Assembly (NCBI GenBank): GCA_963832725.1
Contig: CAWHVG010000003.1
Span: 310,001-374,000 of the forward strand
DNA from: JAEZBP01 sp963832725
GTDB lineage: Bacteria; Myxococcota_A; Polyangia; Polyangiales; Sandaracinaceae
Length of the DNA: 64,000 bases
Reading direction: 5' to 3'
The notes beneath the pieces are model-generated. The model saw only the letters and a program-made list of their open reading frames with translations, did no database searches and was not told the DNA's origin. Below, piece after piece: positions 10,404 through 18,993 of this stretch (the stretch's first letter is position 1; each line of letters begins with the position of its first letter). The position numbers and the translations under genes were made by a program.

Positions 10404-11675
10404 ATGGCAGCGCGGGTCCTCGTGGCGGTGTTCGGGGTGGCGATGGCGTTCGGCATCGCGGCGGGCGTCGCGCGCGTGAGCTGGCTGGAGGGTCGCGAGA
10501 AGCGCTTCGTCGAGCACGGCACGCTGAGCGAGCTGGCGGACCGGGAAGGGTCCACGTCCGAGAGCGCCAGGCTGGCGAGCGTGCGCCTGCTCCGGGATCA
10601 AGCGGTGACCTTCGAGCTCTGCACCGACGACCGCATGGAGCCGGCGCGCTGGGCGGGCGTGATGGCGGTGGCCATCTGGAGGCCGCGAGGACAGGAGCTG
10701 ATGACGCGCGTCGAGATGACGCCCGCCGTGCTCGATCGCGCTCGCCGTGACGAGAGCGTCGGATGCTTGCTGCTGGGCCGCGGCGTCATCGCCGTCGACG
10801 ACGATTACGCCGTCGACGCGCTCTGGGATCGACCGCCCGACGCGCTCGAGGACGTCCCGCTCACGCTCACCGTGCAGGCGCGCCAGCCCCTCGGCGCCCT
10901 CGATGTCGCCATCGTCTCGGCCACCGGCTTCGCGGCCATCGGGCTGATCTTCGCGCTGGCGTTGCTCGGTCGGGGCCGCCCCGCCGGCGTCTCGAGCGAG
11001 AGCGGGGAATTCGCCGCGCAGCTCCGTGCCGAGGCCGGTCCCGGCTGGACGATGCCGCCGGAGCTGAGGGTGATCGCCGGTGTGGTGTTGGTGGTGGGCG
11101 CGTTCGTGGCGTCGGGTTGGCTGCCGAGCGGAAACGCGCTCGCGCTGGCGACCGGGGTTGCGCTCGCGCTCTACGAGGCGTCCGTGGCGTTCGCGCTGAC
11201 CCCGGGACCGGGGCGCCTGGCGACCTTGGCCCTTCGCCCTCCGCCGCGCGCGTGGCTGCACGTCCCGATCGCGGTCGCGACCGGCGTGCTCCTGTGGGCG
11301 TCGGCGGTGGCGGTGACCCAGCTCGTCCCCTCCACCGGCCGGAGCGCGATCCAGACCTTCGTGAGCTGGCCGAGCGGGATGCTCTCGTTCGCGTGCCTGG
11401 CTGTCGTCGCGCCGCTGGCCGAGGAGGTCTTCTTCCGCGGCTTCGTCTACGGCGTCTTGGAGGAGCGCGGCCGCGCGCTCGCGTTCGCGGGAGGCGCGCT
11501 CCTCTTCGTTCTGATGCACGTGCCGCAGACGTGGGGTCAGTGGGGCGCGCTGGCGTCCATTCTGGTCACCGGCCTCGGTCTCACCGCGCTGCGCGCGACC
11601 AGCCGCTCGACGCTCACGCCCGCGCTGGCCCACCTCGTCTACAACGGCCTGCTCGCCGTGCTCGCGGTGGTGTAG
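10404..11675 (+). CDS. CPBP-family intramembrane metalloprotease
   Basis: Membrane protein of 423 residues. A signal-anchor helix opens it (ARVLVAVFGVAMAFGIAAGV), followed by a periplasmic or cytosolic region to about residue 165, then at least six membrane helices. The C-terminal CPBP (CAAX protease and bacteriocin-processing) domain has the paired glutamates and Arg in AEEVFFRGFVYG, a His in FVLMHVPQTWGQW and the last His/Asn in PALAHLVYNGLL. These are the proposed zinc ligands, so it is probably catalytic. The substrate is unknown; members process prenylated or secreted peptides or act in immunity. It stands alone and is convergent with pilB. Confidence 0.88.
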   Translation: MAARVLVAVFGVAMAFGIAAGVARVSWLEGREKRFVEHGTLSELADREGSTSESARLASVRLLRDQAVTFELCTDDRMEPARWAGVMAVAIWRPRGQELMTRVEMTPAVLDRARRDESVGCLLLGRGVIAVDDDYAVDALWDRPPDALEDVPLTLTVQARQPLGALDVAIVSATGFAAIGLIFALALLGRGRPAGVSSESGEFAAQLRAEAGPGWTMPPELRVIAGVVLVVGAFVASGWLPSGNALALATGVALALYEASVAFALTPGPGRLATLALRPPPRAWLHVPIAVATGVLLWASAVAVTQLVPSTGRSAIQTFVSWPSGMLSFACLAVVAPLAEEVFFRGFVYGVLEERGRALAFAGGALLFVLMHVPQTWGQWGALASILVTGLGLTALRATSRSTLTPALAHLVYNGLLAVLAVV

Positions 11676-11690
11676 GTCGCCCTCGCGGCG

Positions 11691-13404
11691 TCAGTGCTTG
11701 TCGGCGGCGGTGACGCGCAGGATCTCGTCGATGGTGGTCACGCCGGCGCGGATCTTCTCGATGCCCGCCATTCGCAGGGTCGACACGCCGTCGCGGACCA
11801 TCTCGTCCTTCAGCTCTGCGGTGGAGCAGCCCTGCAGGACCATCTCCTTGAGCCGGTCCCGGAAGGGCATGACCTCGTAGAGCGCGATGCGCCCCTTGTA
11901 GCCGGTCCCGTTGCAGTTGCGGCAGCCCGCGCCGCGGAAGACCTTCATGCTCGGCAGCTCGATCTCTCGGGCGTGAACGCCCACGTCGACCAGCACCTAG
12001 CGGTCCACGTGCACCTCGGTGCGGCACTCCTCGCAGATCCTGCGGGCGAGACGCTGGGCCAGGACCATGTTCACCGAGGCGGTGACGAGGAAGGGCTCCA
12101 CGCCCATGTTCAGCATGCGCGAGACGGTGCTCGGCGCGTCGTTCGTGTGCAGCGTCGAGAGCACCAAGTGGCCCGTCAACGCGGCCTTGACCGCGATCTC
12201 CGCCGTCTCGAAGTCACGGATCTCGCCGACCATGATGATGTCGGGGTCCTGGCGGAGGAAGCAGCGCAGCGCGGCCGCGAAGTTCAGCCCGATGTCCTCG
12301 TGCATCTGCACCTGATTGATGCCCATCAGGTTGTACTCGACCGGGTCCTCGGCCGTGCTGATGTTGGTCTCCGGCTGATTGAGCTCGGTGAGCGCCGAGT
12401 ACAGCGTCGTGGTCTTTCCGGAGCCGGTCGGCCCGGTGACCAGCACCATTCCGTACGGCTGGTTGAATGGCCCAGTTGAAGTCCTCGAGGGCGCCTTCGC
12501 GTCGAAGCCGAGCTTCGTCATGTCGAGCTGGAGGTTCGACTTGTCGAGCAGGCGGAGGACGAGCTTCTCGCCCCAGATGGTCGGCAGGCAGGAGACGCGG
12601 AAGTCCATCTCGCGTCCCTTGCCGAGCTTGAGCTTGATGCGACCGTCCTGCGGCAACCTCCGCTCGGCGATGTCGAGCGAGCCATGATCTTGAGGCGGGA
12701 AGCGATGGCGTTCTTGAGCTTGAGGGGCGGGGCCATCTCCTCGTGGAGCACGCCGTCGACGCGGTAACGGACCCGCAGGGTGCGCTCGTAGGGCTCGACG
12801 TGGATGTCGGAGGCGCGCTTCTTGATGGCGTTCAGGAGGATGGCGTTGCACAGCCGGATGACCGGGGCGTCTTCGGAGGCGCGCTCGAGGTCGACCAGGT
12901 TGATGCTCGTCCTCGTCGAGGGCGACCTCGATCTCGCCCTCCTCGAAACCCTCCATGATGTCGTCGTAGGAGATCTCCGGCTGGCCGTAGTAGCGCTCGA
13001 TGGCTGGAGGATGGCGGCCTCGGAGGCGACGACCGGCTCGACGTTGTAGCCCGTGAGGAACTTGATGTCGTCGATGGCGTGTAGGTTCGACGGGTCTGCC
13101 ATCGCCACGATGAGCGAGGAGCCGGCGCGCGAGACCGGGATGATCCGGTGCCGCTCGCACACGTCCTGCCCGATCAGCTTGAGCACCTCGGGATCGATCT
13201 CGAACTCGCCGAGGTCGATCGGCCTGGACGCGGTACTGCTGGCTCAGGAAGTCGGTGATCTCCTGGTCGGAGATGTAGCCCATCCGCGCGAGCCGATAGC
13301 CGAGCGAGTGCTGGACTTCGGCGTGACTCGTCCTGGGCAGACCGAAGCTGCTGCAGGCTGATCAGGCTTTCGCGGACGAGCAGCTCTCCCAGGCGATTGC
13401 TCAT
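11691..13404 (-). CDS. pilB: Type IV pilus assembly ATPase PilB (many indels and one amber)
   Basis: Hexameric secretion ATPase that powers pilus extension at the inner membrane. The pieces, read across frames, give a near-complete protein: MSNRLGELLVRESLISLQQL at the N-terminus, then GYISDQEITDFLSQQY, PVIRLCNAILLNAIKKRASD, IHVEPYERTLRVRYRVDG, Walker A TGPTGSGKTTT, the Asp box IMVGEIRDFETAEIA, HTNDAPSTVSRML and a tetracysteine zinc motif (CEEC and CRNCNGTGYKGR). At least six single-base indels between 12450 and 13330 and an in-frame TAG at 11997-11999 interrupt it. Because every conserved block survives, sequence error seems likelier than a pseudogene. The start ATG 13404 has no competing upstream start. 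GspE was considered, but the N-terminal domain is PilB-like. Confidence 0.85.
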
Positions 13405-13598
13405 GGGCTCACGACTCCACCGGGAAAGGGCGCCACGGTCGCCGCGATGGAGAGTCACGGCGCCATGCGTTCGAGACGATGCCGGCCTGCGGCATCGAGC
13501 ACCGACAGGTTCCTGGAAAAGTCCGGTGCCTGTCAACAGGCTCCGCGCGCGCGCGGGTCGGCAAGCGGTGGAAAATACGCTAGAAACTCGGCGCAACG

Positions 13599-14765
13599 AT
13601 GAGCTGGCTCAGGCGCATGTTGGACAGCCGCTACCGCCGCGCGCGCGCCGCCGAGGGGGCCGGGCAGTGGCGGCGCGCCGCGTCGTTGTGGGCGGAGGCC
13701 GGCGAGCCGATGCTGGCCGCCGAGGCGCTCTTGCACCTGGCGGAGCGGGCAGGCTCGCTGGAGGAGCGCCTCGAGGCCTGGCAGGACGCGCTGAAGTGGT
13801 TTCCGCCGGAGGACGCCGAACGGCGCGACGAGGTCGAGCGCAGCATGGCCACGGCGGTGCTGGAGGACGGGCGGCTGCGCGGCGCGGCGAGCGCCGAAGA
13901 GAAGCGCCGGCTCGCCGATGCAGCGGCCCGGCTCGAGCGGCTCGACCGTCCGGGGGACGCGGCCGAGGCGTTCGAGATCCTCGGTCGGACCGACGACCAG
14001 GCGCGCTGTTTGGAGGCGGCCGGCGACATCGAGCGGCTGGAGGCGTTGCTGGATCGCACGTCCAGTCAGGACGCCCGCCAGACCCGGCTGCGCAGCTTGA
14101 TGGGCGAGTACGAGATGGCGCTCCGTTACGGCGCGCGGCTGGAGGCGCGCGACGCGCTGCGGGAGGCCGTCCGCGTCGCGCCCGAGGAGCGCTCGTTCGC
14201 CGAGCTTCTGCGGCGGCTGGAGGCGCGCATGCCGCCCCCGTCGCGGGTGCAGCTGGTGCTCGACGGCCATCGGGTGACCTTCGTCGGCCGCCTGCCGGTC
14301 GTGCTCGGCCGCGGCGACGTCGACGTGCCCATCCGCGGGACCTCGGTGTCGCGCCGGCACGCGGAGATCGCGCTCGAGGGCGAGACGCTGGTGATCCGCG
14401 ACCTCGACAGCCGCAACGGGACGCTGGTGCGCGGCGTGCCCATCCGCGGGAGCATCGAGCTGGCGGGCGAGACGGAGATCGGCCTCGGCGACGACGTCAC
14501 GCTGAAGGTCCAGCTGCACGAGGGCGCGGTGGTGATCGACGTCGAGGGCGGCTTCGACCGCGGCGAGCGCATCGTGGTCGGCGTGGCCGCGCTGCGCGTG
14601 CCGGAGCTGGCGGCGAGCCTGTCGTTCCAGGACGGCTGGCCGGTGCTGGCGGCGGACGCGGGGGTGGCGCTCTCGCTGGAAGGGCAGACCTGCGTGCTGC
14701 CGGTGCACCTCTTGTCCGAAGACAAGCTCCTGGTCGGCGGGCGGACGGTGGAGGTGACCGGATGA
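13599..14765 (+). CDS. FHA-domain protein with N-terminal helical repeats
   Basis: A 388-residue cytosolic protein. Residues 1-205 are alanine- and leucine-rich helical repeats resembling TPR/vWA-adjacent scaffolds. An FHA phosphothreonine-binding domain follows at about 225-300, with all key positions: GRGDVDVPI (Arg), SVSRRHAEI (Ser, Arg, His) and LDSRNGTLVRG (Asn). The C-terminal 90 residues are beta-rich and unassigned. Its stop overlaps the start of the Ser/Thr kinase gene by 4 bp (ATGA), which suggests coupled translation and that the FHA domain reads phosphorylation by that kinase or serves as its adaptor. Confidence 0.85.
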   Translation: MSWLRRMLDSRYRRARAAEGAGQWRRAASLWAEAGEPMLAAEALLHLAERAGSLEERLEAWQDALKWFPPEDAERRDEVERSMATAVLEDGRLRGAASAEEKRRLADAAARLERLDRPGDAAEAFEILGRTDDQARCLEAAGDIERLEALLDRTSSQDARQTRLRSLMGEYEMALRYGARLEARDALREAVRVAPEERSFAELLRRLEARMPPPSRVQLVLDGHRVTFVGRLPVVLGRGDVDVPIRGTSVSRRHAEIALEGETLVIRDLDSRNGTLVRGVPIRGSIELAGETEIGLGDDVTLKVQLHEGAVVIDVEGGFDRGERIVVGVAALRVPELAASLSFQDGWPVLAADAGVALSLEGQTCVLPVHLLSEDKLLVGGRTVEVTG

Positions 14766-16007
14766 GCTTCTGGCGAAAGCTCTTGTTCGGCGAGGAGGAG
14801 CCGGTCGAGCCGGAGCCGCCCGAGCCGGCCCCGGCGCCGGAGCCGCCGTCGAGCGACGAGCCGGAGGCGTTCCTCGATTACCTGGGCGACGACGAGCGCG
14901 CGTTCTCCGGTGACGAGCCGGTGCTGGACGCCATCGAGCGGCTCCGCGACGCGGGTCGCGAGGCGCGGGCCGTCGATCTCGCGCGCCGGGTGCTGGTGCT
15001 GCACCCGGAAAGGCTGGTCATCCACCAGCGGGTGGCAGAGAATCCTCGCCTCCCGCGGCGACGACACCGGCGCGGCCAAGCTGCTCGAGCCCTTCCTCGA
15101 GCAGGCCGAGGCGCCGCTGGATCTCTGGATGCTCGGCGCGGAGATCGCGGAGCGGCGCGGCGACCTCACCCGGGCGCTCTCGCTCTACGAGCGGGTGGTG
15201 GCGCGCGATCTCGACTACCCGAGAGCGCGGGCGCGGGTCCGCAAGCTGCGCGAGGGCGAGCATCGGCAGGCGGATCTCGGAGCCACGCTGATGGCCGACG
15301 GCGCCCTCACCCGCGGGCGCTATCGCGTGGAGCGCGAGCTCGGCCGGGGCGGTGCCGGGACGGTGTTCCTGGCCGACGATCTCGCGCTGGGCCGCAAGGT
15401 GGCGCTGAAGGTCTATCACCGACGCGGGCGCGCCGAGCGGGAGCGCTTGTTGGCCGAGGCCCGGACGCCGGCCCGACTCGAGCATCCCGGCATCGTGCGC
15501 ATCTTCGATCTCGACGAGGGGCTGGCGGCGATTGCGATGGAGAGGGTGCTCGGCGGGTCGGTACGGCAGGAGCTGAGGAAGGGCGCCGTGCCCCTCGCGC
15601 GCATCGAGCGCTGGCTGCGGACCAGCGCCGACGCCCTGGCGCACGTGCACGCGTTGAACGTCGTCCACCGGGACCTGAAGCCCTCCAACATGCTCCTGCG
15701 CGGTGACGACCAGGTCGTGCTCACCGACTTCGGCGTTGCCTGCGACGTCGGCCACGTTCCTCAGCCGGGCAGCGGCGCGGGGGAGGGCACGCTCGCGTAC
15801 ATGCCGGCGGAGCAGCGGGCGGGGGCGCCGGCGCAGCCCTCCATGGACCTGTACGCGCTCGGCGCCTCGATGAAGGAGATCCTCGAGCACTCGGCGACGG
15901 AGCCGCCTGCGCGCCTGACCGAAATCGCTTCGGCGTGCATGCGGAGCGCGCCCAAGGACCGACCGACCGCCGTCTGGCTGGCGTCCGCGCTGAGCGTCGA
16001 CGGCTGA
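14762..16007 (+). CDS. Ser/Thr protein kinase with N-terminal acidic and TPR-like region (one frameshift)
   Basis: Hanks-type kinase. The N-terminus (MSFWRKLLFGEEE) leads into a Pro/Glu-rich linker to about residue 45 and TPR-like helices to about 180. The kinase domain starts near 186: glycine loop GRGGAGTVF, VALKVY lysine, catalytic HRDLKPSNMLL near 301 and TDFGVA metal site, then GEGTLAYMPAEQ as the activation segment. There is no membrane helix. A +1 shift sits at about 15041, where GATC appears to have been read as GAATC; restoring it gives a continuous RVAEILASRGD. The gene is coupled to the upstream FHA gene. Targets are unknown. Confidence 0.87.
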
Positions 16008-16085
16008 CCTCCGAGCCCGCTCGGGACCGGGCAGGCTTGCCGTATCGGCGGCCGCGGGCTACAGGCCCGTCCCGAGGAACGCTCC

Positions 16086-16979
16086 GTGGCGAAGAAAGGC
16101 AAGCTCCCCCCGCGCAAGGATCCGAACGAGTCGCTCCAGGCGATGGAGCGCCCGGCCGTCAAGTGGCGGGCGATTGGCATCATCGCCGCGGCGCTGGTGG
16201 TCCTCTGGATCACTTCGTTCATGATCCAGTCCTACATGGACTCGCCCTGGGGCTGGGTCCCCGTCGGCGTCGTGGCTGCGGTCACGCTGGGCGCGATTGG
16301 CTTCGGCATCTACGTCTGGCGGCTGACCACCAAGTCCCGCGGGATCGTGGACATCCTCGCCGAGGCGACCGACGAAGAGGGTCGCAAGCGCGCGCTCGAG
16401 AAGCTCGAGCAGGCGGACAGCAAGGACGCCATGGCGGCGCTGGCGCGCGCCCAGCTCGTCGCGCGCGACGAGCCCAAGCAGGCGATGAAGATCCTCGAGG
16501 AGATTGACCTGGCCAAGGCGCCGGCGGCCGTGGCCGACGACGTGCGGGCGAACCTCGGCTTCCTCTACCTGGTGAACAACCGGGCCAAGGACGCCCGCAC
16601 GCTGGCGGACGACATCCGCCTCGACCGGCAGCCCAACGCCAAGGCCAAGGCGATGTACGCGGCCGTGACGGCGGAGGCGTTCGCGCGCACGGGCCGTCCG
16701 GACGAAGCGAAGAAGCTGCTCGAGACCTACGACGCGCAGGACCCGGAGTTCGGCGAGGTCAAGGCGATGCTCCTTCGCGCGCAGGTGTACACCTACCTCG
16801 CGACCAAGAACCGCGGGCTGGCGCAGACCGCGATGCGGCGTCTGGCGAAGGAAGACCCGAACATGCTCGGGCCCTTCCTCGGCAAGGGCGTCCGCCCCGA
16901 GCTGTCGGCGCTGGCGCAGAAGGCGCTCAAAGGCGCCGGCGTCGCGCCCAAGCGCAAGATGAAGGTCCAGCGCCGCTGA
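16086..16979 (+). CDS. Membrane-anchored TPR-like protein
   Basis: A 297-residue product from a GTG start at 16086. The basic N-terminus MAKKGKLPPRKD is followed by two membrane helices (about residues 29-46 and 57-79). The cytosolic remainder is helical, with repeats of the RAKDARTLADDI / GRPDEAKKLLETYD type, that is TPR-like. It ends in a basic tail (KRKMKVQRR). No enzymatic motif is visible. It is separated from the kinase gene by 78 bp and could be co-transcribed with the FHA-kinase pair. Its last 30 codons and the following hairpin are duplicated downstream. Confidence 0.75.
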   Translation: MAKKGKLPPRKDPNESLQAMERPAVKWRAIGIIAAALVVLWITSFMIQSYMDSPWGWVPVGVVAAVTLGAIGFGIYVWRLTTKSRGIVDILAEATDEEGRKRALEKLEQADSKDAMAALARAQLVARDEPKQAMKILEEIDLAKAPAAVADDVRANLGFLYLVNNRAKDARTLADDIRLDRQPNAKAKAMYAAVTAEAFARTGRPDEAKKLLETYDAQDPEFGEVKAMLLRAQVYTYLATKNRGLAQTAMRRLAKEDPNMLGPFLGKGVRPELSALAQKALKGAGVAPKRKMKVQRR

Positions 16980-17015
16980 TCGCTCCGGCTCTCCCCGTTG
17001 GGGACCCGGGAGCGA
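16980..17015 (+). terminator. Hairpin terminator, copy 1
   Basis: Starting one base after the TGA, arms TCGCTCC and GGAGCGA close an outer stem and TCCCC-GTT-GGGGA an inner one. No T-run follows. Expected to end the FHA-kinase-TPR transcript. Confidence 0.5.
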
Positions 17016-17104
17016 CCGCCCCGGAGCTGTCGGCGCTGGCGCAGAAGGCGCTCAAAGGCGCTGGCGTCGCGCCCAAGCGCAAGATGAAGGTCCAGCGCCG
17101 CTGA

Positions 17105-17140
17105 TCGCTCCGGCTCTCCCCGTTGGGGACCCGGGAGCGA
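17105..17140 (+). terminator. Hairpin terminator, copy 2
   Basis: Identical to the hairpin 125 bp upstream, created by the tandem duplication. It lies 40 bp from the stop of the convergent FadL-like gene and may serve as a back-up terminator. Confidence 0.45.
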
Positions 17141-17180
17141 CCGCGACCTTTGCAGTCATGCACGCCGGCGTCGCGCGAGC

Positions 17181-18993
17181 TCAGCGGCGGTGGCGGCGCG
17201 AGCGATGATGGCGGCGTCGGCGCGAGCGGTGATGGCGGCGTCGGCGCGCGGGGCGCTCCTCTTCTTCCGGCTGCGCTCGCGCTTCGTCCGGGGCGCTCTC
17301 TTCCGGAGCCGCGTTCCCACTCTCTTCCGGCGCGGGGCTCTCCGGCGCGGCGGCATCGCCTCGCTGGCCGCGCAGGTACCACGGGGTGCTGCCGTCGCTC
17401 GCGTCCGGCTCCGTGGTCGGCGCGCTCGGCGCGACGGGGGCGCTCGGCTCGGTCGGCTCGGTGCTCTCCTCTTCCCGCGCGGCCGCCGGCTCGGGCTCCT
17501 CTTCGCCCGGGCCGCGGATGTGGCCGCCGTCGAGACGCCAGCGCAGGCCGAGGCCGACGTAGGGCGCCGTCATCGAGTAGTCGCCGTTGCCGATGTAGTC
17601 TGTGTGATCTGGCGCATTCGGCGGTCGGATCGGGTTCGCCTGGGGCACCGCGCTGTTCCGCACGTGGCGGCTGGCCAACCAGATGTAGCCGACCGTGGCG
17701 TCGATGCTGACCTCGGGGCTGACGTTGATCGCCGCGCCTCCGCCCATCACCACTTTGTCGCTGTCGATGGTCAGCGCCGTCAGATACGGGTCGTTGAACG
17801 CGCCGTTTTCCCAGTACCCGCCGAGCCGGATGGTCACCATCGGGTCCGGCGTCCACTCGCCGCCCAGCCGGATGCTGACGGTGTCCCTCATGTTGCGCGG
17901 GATGTTGATCGGTCCGACCTGGTAGTTCAGCGCGCCCCCGAGCGCGTTCTGGATCCAGACGTCGTTCGGTCGGATCGATACGCTTCGCTGCATCGACCAC
18001 GTCTCCCACACCACCGCCGCTTCGACGCGCAGGTTGGAGAACGGTCGCACCTCGACGCCGGCCCGCAGCACCCACGGGAACTGCAATCCGACGTTGCCGC
18101 GCGTGTCGTTGCGGCAGGAGGCGTTGGGATTCTGGTAGTCGCAGCCACCGCTCCGGTTGACGACCTCGGCTCCCTGGAACGCGGCGGCCGAAGGCGGGCG
18201 CACCTTGATCTGCGCGCTGCCCGAGAGCTGGTAGGGCGTGGTCGCCGACAGGCCGATGCGGATGAAGTCGAGATCCAGGATCGCGCCGAGCCCGAAGTAC
18301 GGATAGGCCGTCGGCAAGGTGATCTGCGATACGGCGTCGTACTGGGGATCCTCCGGGAACGAGCAGATGACTCCGTCGCACGCGCTCAGCGCCACCTGCG
18401 CGTTGAAGTTCCCGACCAACACATTGCCCGTGAAGCCGATGGAGAGCTCGCGGATCGGTCGCCAGGCCACGCCGGCGGTGATGGTGCTCAGCAGGCTGCC
18501 CTGCAGCGACAGGAGCGAGTATCGCTGCGGGGCGGGCATGGCCATCCCGCCCGCCAGTGATCGAGCTCGGCCAGTTCATCAGCGCGGCGTTCGGCGCCGT
18601 CAGCGAGAGGCCGAAGGTGAAGTTCGGCAGCTCGTCGAACGAGAACGAGCCGGCCACGGTCGGGATGGGGAAGTAGGACTGGCCGGTGACCGTCGGCAGC
18701 GTGGTGCCGCCGCCGTCGATGCGCGTGTAGTCGACCTGCAGGTAGGTGTCGGTGGCGTCGAGCAGGAGCTGGTCGCCCGAGTACGCCAGGCCCGCCGGGT
18801 TGTAGGTGAGCGAGTTCGGGTCGTCGGCGCCGGCTACGAACGCGCCGCCCCGCCCGAGCGGGCGTGCGCCGCGGGCGGCCAGATAGAAGCCGCCGGCCCG
18901 CGCGCTCGGGGGCGCGATCGCCGAGCCGACCAGGACGAAGAGCGCGAGGACCGCGCCCGCTCTCCATTCGCCCCTCAAGGCGCGCAGTGCCAC
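17181..18993 (-). CDS. FadL/OmpP1-type outer-membrane transporter (one frameshift)
   Basis: Hydrophobic-compound channel of the outer membrane. GTG 18993 gives a signal peptide (AVLALFVLVGSAIAPPSARA) and a mature start GGFYLAARGARPLGRGGAFV, the FadL hallmark, with DDPNSLTYNPAGLA following. The remainder is a series of amphipathic beta strands (for example FPWVLRAGVEVRPF, VTIRLGGYWENG, VGYIWLASRHV). The C-terminus is unusual: about 100 residues rich in Glu, Pro and Ala, ending in a His/Arg block (RRRRHHRSRRRR). A +1 shift near 18550 (GGCGGG run) splits the frame after PSSITGG. The start overlaps the end of the upstream large exported protein by 19 bp, so the two are an operon. Confidence 0.85.

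Larger units (their letters stand above)
16892..17140 (+). repeat. Tandem duplication of a gene 3' end plus its terminator hairpin
   Basis: Copy 1 is 16892-17015 and copy 2 is 17016-17140, differing by one inserted G and one C/T change. Each carries the last codons of the upstream membrane protein, its TGA and the following hairpin. Copy 2 has no start codon and is not expected to be translated. The junction repeats CCGCCCC, suggesting slippage or unequal exchange. An assembly artefact is possible, but the two differences argue for a real, slightly diverged duplication. Confidence 0.85.

Noticed and set aside
11691..13404. pilB as a pseudogene
   Set aside because: Every conserved block is intact and the lesions are single-base indels like those in essential groEL, so sequence error is the simpler reading.
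13480..13545. Riboswitch-like stem set between pilB and the FHA gene (GCACCG/CGGTGC and GACAGG/CCTGTC)
   Set aside because: The short arms cannot nest with each other and match no known riboswitch; such stems are common by chance at this GC content.
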